IMG/VR virus record: IMGVR_UViG_3300006854_000258
Span: 1-48,681 of that record
Strand: one strand, 5' to 3'
From: a virus
DNA: 48,681 nucleotides
Below, piece after piece: positions 1-6,435 of this stretch (the first letter of the stretch is position 1; every line of letters starts with the position of its first letter). The notes under the pieces are model-generated. The model searched no databases. It had not been told where the DNA came from and saw nothing but the letters and a program-made list of their open reading frames with translations. The translations under genes and the position numbers were made by a program.

Positions 1-411
1 TTGCCCACGGTGCACGTGAGCACGCCATCGCCCGAGACCATGCGCCGAACGCGCGAGCGCGCGGTCGCCGCCGGACGCTGCCGCACCTGCTGCAGCCACG
101 ATTCCCGCCCCCGGCCCGGCTACAAGCTGTGCGATCGCTGCATCGCGCTCGGCAACCTGCGCCAGCTCGGACGCCGGCTGATGGCGCTGCTCGCCGGGCT
201 GTGCGTCCGTTGCCTAGGTGAGCGCAGGCCGGATGAGACCCGTTGCTCCGGATGCCGGGCCGTCCGGCGGGCAAAATATGCGCATTCCAAGGAAGCTACC
301 CCGGACGTAACCGTACACAATTCGTCCACGGGCGATTCTCCTAAGCATGAAGATTCTGCACATCGAGGATCACGGACCGACGGCGAAGGTTGTGGGGCGC
401 GTACTGGCTAA
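1..411 (+). CDS. Cysteine-rich zinc-finger protein, 5' end possibly outside the window
   Basis: The protein has four CxxC-type pairs (CRTC near residue 27, CDRC near 43, CVRC near 68, CSGC near 82) spaced like two tandem zinc knuckles, with many Arg residues; nucleic-acid binding is an inference. The frame is open from base 1, where TTG could be a start or an internal Leu. The partial gene at 48517-48681 ends in a phase that would continue exactly into this frame if the two window ends join. The last 65 bases overlap the receiver-domain gene, so the C-terminal tail may be poorly constrained. No family name can be assigned. Confidence 0.6.
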   Translation: MPTVHVSTPSPETMRRTRERAVAAGRCRTCCSHDSRPRPGYKLCDRCIALGNLRQLGRRLMALLAGLCVRCLGERRPDETRCSGCRAVRRAKYAHSKEATPDVTVHNSSTGDSPKHEDSAHRGSRTDGEGCGARTG

Positions 412-670
412 GGCGGGCCACACGGTCGTTAACGTGACCACTCCCGAAGCGGCTTGCACGGCCCTGCAGCATGGCGGATACGATTTGGTGGTGAGCGATT
501 TCAACATCGAAGGCGGCACGGCGGCCGAGGTGGTGGCGTCGCGCGGCTCGGCCCGGTGGGTGTGGCTCACCTCGGACGAAGATTGCTTGCGCCATCTCGC
601 GGCGCCGTTCGTGCAGAAACCGGCGCTCCCAAGCGCGATCGTCGCGGCCGTGGCCGAGGTGGCATCGTGA
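347..670 (+). CDS. Stand-alone response-regulator receiver (REC) domain
   Basis: A 107-residue protein covering one receiver domain and nothing else. The acidic pair E7/D8, the phospho-acceptor D51 at the end of a hydrophobic strand (DLVVSD), the switch T75 and the conserved K91 followed by Pro are all present, so it should be able to accept phosphate. There is no output domain, as in CheY- or Spo0F-like proteins. Its partner is unknown; a host histidine kinase is the obvious candidate. It starts the GTGA-coupled accessory operon and overlaps the end of the upstream zinc-finger gene. A REC domain is unusual cargo for a phage. Confidence 0.85.
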   Translation: MKILHIEDHGPTAKVVGRVLAKAGHTVVNVTTPEAACTALQHGGYDLVVSDFNIEGGTAAEVVASRGSARWVWLTSDEDCLRHLAAPFVQKPALPSAIVAAVAEVAS

Positions 671-939
671 ACGCTGGACAAAATCTATACGCCGTGAGAA
701 TGTCCAAATCTATGGGTGGTGGGCAAGCTCTCTGTATGACGGAAACGCCGTGGTCCGCTGTGCCCGATGCAGCGCTGCAGGCGCTCGACATCGTGGCTCG
801 TAGGCTCGAACGCAGCGTCAGGTCCGAAGCGAAGATCGTCTCGATCTGGACGCACAACGGCCGCACGCTGGCGCGCATCCGCTGCGGCGTGGTCACGTTC
901 CGGCTGACCTTCGACCATGGAGAGTGGCGGTTCGTGTGA
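667..939 (+). CDS. Small hypothetical protein
   Basis: GTG at 667 overlaps the TGA of the receiver gene (GTGA) and gives 90 residues; ATG at 700 and ATG at 736 are alternatives. The ATG at 736 lies 45 bases after a copy of the recurrent AT-rich element, which favours it. The core from residue 24 on is a basic alpha/beta stretch ending in paired beta strands (VSIWTHNGRTLARIRCG). No family recognised. It is followed by another GTGA overlap. Confidence 0.6.
   Translation: MNAGQNLYAVRMSKSMGGGQALCMTETPWSAVPDAALQALDIVARRLERSVRSEAKIVSIWTHNGRTLARIRCGVVTFRLTFDHGEWRFV
676..713 (+). promoter_or_regulatory. Two copies of the AAATCTAT element
   Basis: GGACAAAATCTATAC at 676-690 and a partial second copy TCCAAATCTAT at 703-713 share AAATCTAT, 25 bases apart. 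The first matches the element found upstream of several other genes in this window. It lies at the very start of the gene at 667 and just upstream of the in-frame ATG at 736, so it may mark an internal start of transcription. Function is inferred only from recurrence and position. Confidence 0.4.
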
Positions 940-1139
940 ATAGTGCGCGCTGGCGTAGGTCCGTGAAGCTCGAAGCCGACCGCTTCGGCTGCAAGGTCGA
1001 GCAGACCAATGGCAACCATCTCGTGGTGCGGCATCCGTCGGGCTGGTTCGTCTACGCATCGCTGTCGCCGTCCGATGCGCGCGCGCTGCGGTACCTGCGC
1101 GCTGACCTGCGCCGCAAGGCGACCGGGGTCTGGCGATGA
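936..1139 (+). CDS. HicA-like small double-stranded-RNA-binding-fold protein
   Basis: 67 residues from the GTG that overlaps the previous stop (GTGTGA); GTG at 924 is an alternative. The order is a short helix, then GCKVEQTNGNHLVVRHPSG, then a strand and a C-terminal Arg-rich helix. The NGNHLVV...HPSG arrangement, with a central His, is typical of HicA/YcfA-type folds. HicA toxins are mRNA interferases paired with HicB; no HicB is visible next to it, so it may be a stand-alone relative with another nucleic-acid role. Assignment rests on pattern only. Confidence 0.5.
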   Translation: MNSARWRRSVKLEADRFGCKVEQTNGNHLVVRHPSGWFVYASLSPSDARALRYLRADLRRKATGVWR

Positions 1140-1330
1140 TGCCGAAGACCGCGGCCGCCGCAGCTGCAGACGCGTATATGCTCGCGGCGTCGCTCTGTCA
1201 TGGTCGTAGTTATCCGGTATATCCGGCTCGGATCGGGCGCTGCTCGCCGACGTGCATCAAGGCGTGGCGCCGTTACTGCGGTTTCGTCGCACAGCTGAAA
1301 CGGCGTGGGCCGTTCGCCGAGGACTCGTGA
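1136..1330 (+). CDS. Small hypothetical protein
   Basis: 64 residues, ATGA overlap with the upstream gene and GTGA overlap with the next, so translation is probably coupled. It has an Ala-rich N-terminal helix and a Cys/Arg-rich centre with two Cys (GRCSPTC). I do not recognise the family. Operon position is the main support. Confidence 0.5.
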   Translation: MMPKTAAAAAADAYMLAASLCHGRSYPVYPARIGRCSPTCIKAWRRYCGFVAQLKRRGPFAEDS

Positions 1331-1812
1331 AGGTTCACCGGCTGCACCCGAAACCGAAGCGGCGGCCGATCATGGCGCGCTGTGGCGTGGTGCTCTCCAC
1401 AGACCCGAGCTCGGATGGGCCGTTCGCGATCGCCGACGTCAACTTCGTGTGGCTGCCGTCGTGGGCGCAGTGCAAGGCATGCATGCGCAGGCCGCTCGCG
1501 CTCGCGTATCTGTGCGTCTTCGGTCCGCCACGCGCGCACGGCTTGCCGTACGTCACCAGCGCCAACGAAACGATGCTCGTCATCGTCGAGTCCATCGTCC
1601 TCGCCATCCGTCGCATCGGTCAGCCGGCCGAGCATCGTTGCCATCACCGGCCGTACCGATACGGCGCGGTAGGGCTGACGCGCTGCACCTGGCACACCTG
1701 CCGCGGCGATCGCGTGGACTTCGCTGGCACGCGCTCGTGGCTGGACGTCAACGAATGGTGGTATCCGGTGGTCGGCGAACCGATGCCGGTCGAAAACTTG
1801 TCAGCGGCGTAA
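1327..1812 (+). CDS. Hypothetical protein
   Basis: 161 residues from the GTG overlapping the previous TGA. It contains a CKAC pair near residue 50 and later Cys/His residues (HRCHH, CTWHTC) that could bind a metal. The C-terminus is rich in Trp and acidic residues (DVNEWWYPV). No known domain recognised. It sits in the same coupled operon; only 20 bases separate it from the next start. Confidence 0.5.
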   Translation: MKVHRLHPKPKRRPIMARCGVVLSTDPSSDGPFAIADVNFVWLPSWAQCKACMRRPLALAYLCVFGPPRAHGLPYVTSANETMLVIVESIVLAIRRIGQPAEHRCHHRPYRYGAVGLTRCTWHTCRGDRVDFAGTRSWLDVNEWWYPVVGEPMPVENLSAA

Positions 1813-1832
1813 CTCCCGGCGAGGCTTGGCTG

Positions 1833-2198
1833 ATGTGCGATATCGATTTCGGCGGCGATGACGAGGCGAGCGCATGGAGCGTTCAGCAGATCAAGCACGC
1901 CCGCAAAGAGCATCGCTGCGACTCGTGCGGCACGACCATCAAGGTGGGCCGGCCCTACATCCGCATGTCGTGGGTGCAGGAAGGCACGGCCTACACCGAG
2001 AAATGCTGTCTCGTGTGCTGGCGCATCGGCGAGCGCTTCGGCAAGGAGCATCGCTGGACGCCGTGCCCGTCGAGCATCCTCGTCACGCTCGACGAGTGCA
2101 TCGATTACGGCGACGAGGACAGCAAGCGGTGGCGAGCCGACGCGCGGAAGATCCGCAGGCGCATCGGCAAGAGCAACCGCGAACGGGCGGCCGCGTGA
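1833..2198 (+). CDS. Zinc-binding phage protein
   Basis: 121 residues. A CDSC pair near residue 31 and a CCLVC motif near residue 56 make one likely four-Cys zinc site around a small beta sheet, followed by a basic helix (KIRRRIGKSNRE). Small proteins with this Cys pattern are common in phages of high-GC hosts, but their role is unknown. The start at ATG 1833 follows GAGG about 14 bases upstream; the stop overlaps the next ATG. Confidence 0.6.
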   Translation: MCDIDFGGDDEASAWSVQQIKHARKEHRCDSCGTTIKVGRPYIRMSWVQEGTAYTEKCCLVCWRIGERFGKEHRWTPCPSSILVTLDECIDYGDEDSKRWRADARKIRRRIGKSNRERAAA

Positions 2199-2488
2199 TG
2201 TTCAACGAAGAGCAACGCGACCACATGCGCTACCTCGCGACGATCCAGGCCGGGCAACGGTGCTGGTCGGGGTGGTGCGAGCTTGGCGATGATGGCTGGA
2301 AATATTGCTCGGCGCCGCGTCCGTGCCCGATCGACGCCACGCTCGCCGAGCGCATCCGGCAGACCTGCGAATGCTGCGGCAGCTACCCGGACGAGCACAC
2401 CGGCCGGATGGTGCACCGTCGCGGCTGCACGCGTGAGGCGCGGCTCGAGCACTATCAGGCGTTCGACCTTGGAGGCGAAGCGGGATGA
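2198..2488 (+). CDS. Small cysteine-rich hypothetical protein
   Basis: 96 residues; its ATG shares a base with the upstream TGA (TGATG). Four Cys occur in the first half (RCW, WCE, YCS, PCP), then CECC near residue 55 and a late Cys. The N-terminal half looks like a helix (EEQRDHMRYLATIQAG). No family recognised; a metal-binding role is a guess from the Cys content. Confidence 0.5.
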   Translation: MFNEEQRDHMRYLATIQAGQRCWSGWCELGDDGWKYCSAPRPCPIDATLAERIRQTCECCGSYPDEHTGRMVHRRGCTREARLEHYQAFDLGGEAG

Positions 2489-3006
2489 GAGCGCTGACGT
2501 TGACGCAACCGTGGGCCGGGCTCGTCGCCTCGGGCATCAAGCTGATCGAGAACAGACCGCGCCACATCGTGAAGCGCGAGGACTTCGGCAAGCCGTTCGC
2601 GATTCACGCGAGCCGCTTAATCGACGAGGCGACCTATCACCGGATCGGCGAGCTGGCGCCAGAGCTCGGACAGAGCGCACGCAACATCGATGGCGCGCTC
2701 GATTTCTTCTACACGGACACGAGCGATTGGTATCGCCTGTCCCGCGTCACGAGTGCCATCATCGGCGTGGCCACGATCGAGCAAGTCTTCGACCCCAACG
2801 CGCACGGCATCGGGACGGCCGAGCCCGCTGCGACCGCACCGATGCCGGCCGACCAGCGCCGATGGTTCTTTGGCAAGATCGGCTACCTACTGCGCGACGT
2901 GCGCGCGCTCGCGAGTCCAATCCGATGCCGCGGCTGGCAAGGATTTTGGACGCTCGCGCCGCATCTCGAGACGCTCGTGATCGATCAGCTCGAAGGTGTG
3001 GTGTGA
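2485..3006 (+). CDS. ASCH (PUA-like) domain protein
   Basis: 173 residues beginning with the characteristic ASCH opening ALTLTQPWAGLVASGIKLIE followed by NRPR, in which the PWA...G...IE/NR pattern forms the ligand cleft. ASCH domains are PUA-like beta barrels that bind RNA or modified bases; some relatives act on modified cytidine. A second part carries a strand-rich segment ending in FWTLAP. It is flanked by ATGA and GTGA overlaps in a cluster that also holds a SLOG protein, a PP-loop protein and a cytosine methyltransferase, which makes a nucleic-acid-modification context plausible. Confidence 0.75.
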   Translation: MRALTLTQPWAGLVASGIKLIENRPRHIVKREDFGKPFAIHASRLIDEATYHRIGELAPELGQSARNIDGALDFFYTDTSDWYRLSRVTSAIIGVATIEQVFDPNAHGIGTAEPAATAPMPADQRRWFFGKIGYLLRDVRALASPIRCRGWQGFWTLAPHLETLVIDQLEGVV

Positions 3007-3503
3007 ACATCGCGATCATCCATGGCGGCCAGACCGGCGTCGATCGCGGCGCACATCGCGTGGCGATCGAATACGGATGGAAGGTTGGCGGCTGCATGCC
3101 GAAGAGCGGACGCGACGAGCTCGGCGACATCCCCGCCGACGTCGCGGCCTACCTCCGTCGATGCGTGACCGGCGGGATGCGCGACCGCACCGAAGTCAAC
3201 ATCGATCTCGCCGAGGCGCTGCTCGTCATCGTGCCCGACAAGCAAGACCCCTACGCCACGCCGGGGACAGCGCTCACGCTCAAGCTCGCGCGCGATCGCA
3301 AGCTGCCGCGCCTTGTCGTCGAGCCGGCCGATCCGCCGATCGAGACCGTGCGATGGCTCGGGCTGCTGCGCCAGCGCCTCGGCAACGGACACGCGACGCG
3401 CATCATGGTGGCCGGCCCGCGGGCGTCGCGGTGGCTGGATGGCGAGCGCGAGGCCGCCGGCTTCCTTCGGCGCATGTGGCAGCACATGCTGGACGTGGCG
3501 TGA
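3003..3503 (+). CDS. YpsA-related SLOG-family protein
   Basis: 166 residues from a GTG overlapping the previous stop. The N-terminus IIHGGQTGVDRGAH (residues 5-18) and the PGTALT near residue 89 are hallmarks of the SLOG branch formerly called putative molybdenum carrier (circularly permuted YpsA type). SLOG proteins bind nucleotides or NAD-like ligands, and several act as sensors or effectors in phage-host conflict. Another signature, RTEVN, follows near residue 61. It is translationally coupled to the ASCH and PP-loop genes on either side, so a shared ligand or pathway is likely but unproven. Confidence 0.75.
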   Translation: MNIAIIHGGQTGVDRGAHRVAIEYGWKVGGCMPKSGRDELGDIPADVAAYLRRCVTGGMRDRTEVNIDLAEALLVIVPDKQDPYATPGTALTLKLARDRKLPRLVVEPADPPIETVRWLGLLRQRLGNGHATRIMVAGPRASRWLDGEREAAGFLRRMWQHMLDVA

Positions 3504-4309
3504 TCTACGTCCTCGGCATCTCGGGCGGCAAGGATTCGGCTGCGCTGTGGTCGTGGGCGAAGCGAACCGGCGTGGAGCCGCGGCGTGCAGTGGCCAATAA
3601 CACTCATTGGGAAGCTGGCGGATGGGAGGACTACCTCGCCGAGCTGGCCGCGGCGATCGGCGAGCCGCTGACGATCCTCGAGTCCGAGGGTTTCATCGAA
3701 CGCACGCTGCGCAGCGGGACGTTTCCCGGGATGCTGAATCGGAGATGGTGCACCGAAGAGCTCAAGCTCTTGCCGATGCGTGCCGAGCTTGATCGCATCC
3801 GTGATGAGACCGGCGACGATGTGACGATGGTGGTCGGGATCCGCGCCGAAGAAAGTGATCGCCGCGCGAAGATGCCAGAGCGTGAATGGTCCGACTTCTA
3901 CGATTGCGAGATGTGGCGGCCGCTGATCGACTGGACGCTCGAACAGATCATAGCCGAGCACCACACCGGGAACATCCCGATCAATCCGCTGTACAAGCTC
4001 GGCGCCGAGCGCGTCGGATGCTTCCCATGCGTGCGCGCGCGCAAGCGCGAGATCCGCATGGTGGCCAGGCTCGCACCCGAACGCATCGCCGAGATCAGAG
4101 CGGCTGAACAGGCGACCGGTACCACGATGTTCTGTCTCGAGCAGCCAAAGAAGAAAGGTCAACCGCGCAAGCTGATCCCGACGCCGATTGACGAGATGGT
4201 GCTGTGGGCGAACACGGATCGCGGCGGCCGGCAGCTCCCAATGTTCCCCGAGCCATCGGGATGCGCGCGATGGGGAATCTGCGAACGTCCATCCGACGAG
4301 GACAAATGA
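3500..4309 (+). CDS. PAPS-reductase-like PP-loop ATPase
   Basis: 269 residues. The PP-loop SGGKDS is at residues 8-13, and RRWCTEELK follows near residue 75, as in the phosphoadenosine phosphosulfate reductase family; a late CFPC pair could bind a metal or cluster. PP-loop enzymes adenylate a carbonyl or activate sulfur. Phage and DndC-type members often serve nucleic-acid modification or defence rather than sulfate assimilation, and no sulfate genes are nearby. Coupled by GTGA to the SLOG gene and by ATGA to the methyltransferase gene. Confidence 0.8.
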   Translation: MIYVLGISGGKDSAALWSWAKRTGVEPRRAVANNTHWEAGGWEDYLAELAAAIGEPLTILESEGFIERTLRSGTFPGMLNRRWCTEELKLLPMRAELDRIRDETGDDVTMVVGIRAEESDRRAKMPEREWSDFYDCEMWRPLIDWTLEQIIAEHHTGNIPINPLYKLGAERVGCFPCVRARKREIRMVARLAPERIAEIRAAEQATGTTMFCLEQPKKKGQPRKLIPTPIDEMVLWANTDRGGRQLPMFPEPSGCARWGICERPSDEDK

Positions 4310-5418
4310 ATGCCCTCTACAACGAAAACAATCCCTTCGCCGCCGAATGGCTCGGGCGACTCGTCGAGCGAGGACTCGTCGGGCCCGGACGCGTCGATCG
4401 CCGAAGCATCACCGAGCTGCGCGCCGCTGACGTCGCCGGTCCCGGTCAGCGGCACTTCTTCGCCGGCATCGGCGGCTGGTCGTACGCTCTTCGACTTGCC
4501 GGCATCCCCGATGACTCCGACATCTGGACGGGCTCGTGCCCGTGCCAGCCGTTCTCGTCCGCCGGCGCGCGGGCTGGAACACGCGACCCTCGACATCTTT
4601 GGCCGGCATGGTTCGCACTCATCGAGCAGTGTCGCCCTGCAATCATCCTTGGAGAGCAAGTTGCGTCGCGCGATGGACTCGTGTGGCTCGATGCTGTTTA
4701 CGCTGATCTGGAACGATGCGGTTACGCCGTCGGGGCGTCGGATCTGTGCGCTGCGAGCGTCGGAGCGCCTCATCGACGACAACGCCTCTACTTCGTGGCC
4801 CACACCGACGAGGCTGGACGGACAATCGAGCGCGCGCGACGGCTACCGCGTCACGATGCACACGGGCACGACGTTGCTGGACGCGGCACGGATGGCGACG
4901 TGGCCGACGCCAGCGGCGACCGACGACAAGCATGTGAGCGCGCACGGCCAGCGGCGCGGTCAGCTCGGCGAGGCGAGCCGGCTGGCGTGTTGGGCGACAC
5001 CGGTGGCGACGGAGCTCGGGAACACGCTCGAGAACTATCGGGCGATGAAAGCGAACGCGCGCTCCGGTCCGTGCACGGCGATCACGCACCCGTCGCTGCA
5101 AGCGCAGCTCGCGATATGGCCGACACCGAAGGCGAGCGATGCGACACGTGGCGGCGTGGCGGCCCGAGCGGGCGAGCGCCGCTCGAACCTGATCGACACG
5201 GCGCAACTCGTGAATTCTGGCGAGACGCCGATTGGATCGAATGCTCCGACGGCACAGCGCGGCCAGTTGAACCCGGAACATTCCCGTTGGCTGATGGGGT
5301 TCCCTGCCGCGTGGGACGCCTGCGCGGCTACGGAAACGCGATCGTCCCACAGCTCGCGGCGGCGTTCGTCGAAGTCGCGCTCGACGCGATCGGTGAAAGG
5401 CTCGGATGCGGAAGATGA
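4306..5418 (+). CDS. C5 cytosine DNA methyltransferase (phage Dcm type)
   Basis: 370 residues. Motif I FAGIGG is at 52-57, motif IV PCQP at 79-82 with catalytic C80, motif VI as GEQV at 116-119 (commonly ENV), motif VIII QRLYFVA near 159-165, and motif X GYGNAIVPQLA near the C-terminus. The opening MNALYN...PFAAEWL matches a widespread phage family. The middle (about residues 167-310) is Arg/Asp/Gly-rich and would be the target-recognition region, but codon use there favours the other frame (see the 4310 entry). Starts by ATGA overlap with the PP-loop gene. Probably protects phage DNA from restriction. Confidence 0.85.
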   Translation: MNALYNENNPFAAEWLGRLVERGLVGPGRVDRRSITELRAADVAGPGQRHFFAGIGGWSYALRLAGIPDDSDIWTGSCPCQPFSSAGARAGTRDPRHLWPAWFALIEQCRPAIILGEQVASRDGLVWLDAVYADLERCGYAVGASDLCAASVGAPHRRQRLYFVAHTDEAGRTIERARRLPRHDAHGHDVAGRGTDGDVADASGDRRQACERARPAARSARRGEPAGVLGDTGGDGAREHARELSGDESERALRSVHGDHAPVAASAARDMADTEGERCDTWRRGGPSGRAPLEPDRHGATREFWRDADWIECSDGTARPVEPGTFPLADGVPCRVGRLRGYGNAIVPQLAAAFVEVALDAIGERLGCGR

Positions 5419-5797
5419 TCAGACACGGCGCGAAGGTGACCTGCGATCTGGACGGGTGCAGCGCAATGTTCGTGACGTACAGCTACGTGCGGCTGGCGAG
5501 GAAGCAAGCGAAGGCAGCCGGCTGGTTCCGGGGGAGAGCGCGTCGCCTGTGGGGCAGCCGGATAGACCCGGGCCGTCGGGATCTGTGCCCGAAGCATCGA
5601 CCGAGCCCGATCGTCCGCACAAAATCTATCGCTACCTCGGCGACGCCATGACCGATCCGGCGCTCGCCGGCGCGACGTGCGAGCCCGTGCTGCGCGCCGA
5701 TGGCAAGTGCATCGTGGGCGGCAGCAAACAGCTCGTGCGCTTCTCCGATGGTACCGAGCATGTGGTGCTGCGGCGCCGGCTGCGCATCGTGCGTTAG
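4310..5797 (+). CDS. Overprinted protein in the +1 frame of the methyltransferase gene
   Basis: A second frame opens with an ATG four bases after the methyltransferase start and stays open for 495 codons. Its product has features I recognise from proteins found in many phages: a Ser/Pro-rich start (MPSTTKTIPSPPNG), ALQSSLESKLRR near residue 108, GSMLFTLIW, repeated WPTP motifs, WATPVATELGNTLENY, and LNPEHSRWLMGFP. By my hand count, codons in 4453-4566 end in G/C 33 of 38 times in the methyltransferase frame but 21 of 38 here; in about 4991-5137 it reverses (about 41 of 49 here against about 33 of 53). That pattern suggests both frames code. Relatives usually end soon after the MGFP motif; here the frame runs on and joins in phase with the small gene at 5648. 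Function unknown. Confidence 0.6.
   Translation: MPSTTKTIPSPPNGSGDSSSEDSSGPDASIAEASPSCAPLTSPVPVSGTSSPASAAGRTLFDLPASPMTPTSGRARARASRSRPPARGLEHATLDIFGRHGSHSSSSVALQSSLESKLRRAMDSCGSMLFTLIWNDAVTPSGRRICALRASERLIDDNASTSWPTPTRLDGQSSARDGYRVTMHTGTTLLDAARMATWPTPAATDDKHVSAHGQRRGQLGEASRLACWATPVATELGNTLENYRAMKANARSGPCTAITHPSLQAQLAIWPTPKASDATRGGVAARAGERRSNLIDTAQLVNSGETPIGSNAPTAQRGQLNPEHSRWLMGFPAAWDACAATETRSSHSSRRRSSKSRSTRSVKGSDAEDDQTRREGDLRSGRVQRNVRDVQLRAAGEEASEGSRLVPGESASPVGQPDRPGPSGSVPEASTEPDRPHKIYRYLGDAMTDPALAGATCEPVLRADGKCIVGGSKQLVRFSDGTEHVVLRRRLRIVR
5415..5651 (+). CDS. Small zinc-finger-like phage protein
   Basis: 78 residues from ATG 5415 (ATGA overlap with the methyltransferase stop); ATG 5406 is an alternative adding three residues. 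The layout CDLDGC near the N-terminus, a basic helix (ARKQAKAAGWFRG) and CPKH near residue 61 suggests a CxxxxC...CxxH zinc site as seen in small phage and actinobacterial proteins. Role unknown. The +1 overprinted frame also runs through this gene. Confidence 0.6.
   Translation: MIRHGAKVTCDLDGCSAMFVTYSYVRLARKQAKAAGWFRGRARRLWGSRIDPGRRDLCPKHRPSPIVRTKSIATSATP
5617..5631 (+). promoter_or_regulatory. Copy of the ACAAAATCTAT element
   Basis: GCACAAAATCTATCG lies inside the end of the zinc-finger gene and 16 bases before the ATG of the small gene at 5648. It is nearly identical to the element at 676-690. Being inside coding sequence it could be chance, but eleven AT-rich bases repeated in a GC-rich genome are notable. 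Confidence 0.3.
5648..5797 (+). CDS. Small hypothetical protein, last gene of the accessory operon
   Basis: 49 residues, ATGA overlap with the previous stop. It reads as a small beta-rich domain (CEPVLRADGKCIVGG, then FSDGTEHVVLRRRLRIV). It is in the same phase as the 495-codon overprinted frame, so it may be either a separate gene or the C-terminal end of that protein. Its TAG is interlocked with the stop codon of the minus-strand gene that follows. Confidence 0.5.
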   Translation: MTDPALAGATCEPVLRADGKCIVGGSKQLVRFSDGTEHVVLRRRLRIVR

Positions 5798-5991
5798 CGC
5801 GGGATGGTCGCTTCGCACAGGCGATCGCCGAATGCGCAGCACGCGCACATCATGAACCGCTCGGCGCGGTAGCACAGCGGCCGCTTCGGCGTCGGGCACC
5901 ACGGATCCAGCGGGTCCGGCGGCGCGCGGTTCGAGATGGTGGCGATTGGCGCGGCCGCGCACGCGGCGACCAGCGCGATCGCCAGGCGCAT
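5794..5991 (-). CDS. Small secreted or periplasmic cysteine-rich protein
   Basis: 65 residues; ATG at 5991 overlaps the stop of the upstream gene (GTG at 5994 also possible). The N-terminus MRLAIALVAACAAAPIA is a clear hydrophobic signal-type segment, possibly a lipoprotein signal with Cys at position 11. The mature part has five more Cys (WCP, LCY, CACC, LCE), suggesting disulfides outside the cytoplasm. Last gene of the inverted head block; no function recognised. Confidence 0.55.
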   Translation of the reverse strand: MRLAIALVAACAAAPIATISNRAPPDPLDPWCPTPKRPLCYRAERFMMCACCAFGDRLCEATIPR

Positions 5992-6212
5992 CACGGCTTG
6001 CGTCCGGCAGCGTTCTCGGCGTCGACGAAGACTCGCGCCGCTTCCTTGAGATACACCTCGGCGATGTCCCGGTCTTCGACGACGAAGCTACTCGACGCGG
6101 CAGCGAGCGCGAACGACGCATGACGTAGCCGCCGCAGCGCCTCGACGTAGCTCTCGTCGGGGTCTTTGATCACGCGCGGGATGGGGCCCGAATCGCGACG
6201 CGTGGAGCCCAC
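5991..6212 (-). CDS. Small helical hypothetical protein
   Basis: 73 residues from the GTG just after the Acb2-like stop. The N-terminus is polar and Arg-rich, then two helices follow (YVEALRRLRHASFALAAAS and AEVYLKEAARVFVDAEN). I do not recognise it. Tight spacing on both sides places it in the head-block operon, next to the Acb2-like gene; a linked role is only a possibility. Confidence 0.5.
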   Translation of the reverse strand: MGSTRRDSGPIPRVIKDPDESYVEALRRLRHASFALAAASSSFVVEDRDIAEVYLKEAARVFVDAENAAGRKP

Positions 6213-6213
6213 C

Positions 6214-6435
6214 TTAGTCCTCCGGGAGCATGGCGCGGACGGCCGCATCCTTGCTCTCGAGCAGCTTGCGCAGCGCCACTGCGCGCTCGGCACTGTTGGG
6301 GATCTTGACCACGATATCGGCGGCGAGCGCGCCGAACATCCGCGACGTGTCGCGCAGCGGCCCTTCGGGAAGGTGCTCGAAACGGAAAAAACGCATCATC
6401 TTCTTCGTGGCGGGATCGAGATCGGGCTCCATCAT
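6214..6435 (-). CDS. acb2: Acb2-like anti-CBASS cyclic-nucleotide sponge
   Basis: 73 residues with a ribosome site AAGGAG just upstream; the ATG overlaps the MuF stop as TGATG. The core KMMRFFRFEHLPEGPL, then LAADIVVKIPNSAE, then ALRKLLESKDAAVRAML fits the Acb2/Tad1 helical-hairpin family (T4 Vs.4-like). Acb2 proteins form hexamers that bind cyclic di- and trinucleotides made by CBASS enzymes and so stop abortive infection; this is family knowledge. All three signature segments are present and the length is typical. Its place among head genes on the minus strand is unusual. Gene symbol by family resemblance. Confidence 0.8.
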   Translation of the reverse strand: MMEPDLDPATKKMMRFFRFEHLPEGPLRDTSRMFGALAADIVVKIPNSAERAVALRKLLESKDAAVRAMLPED

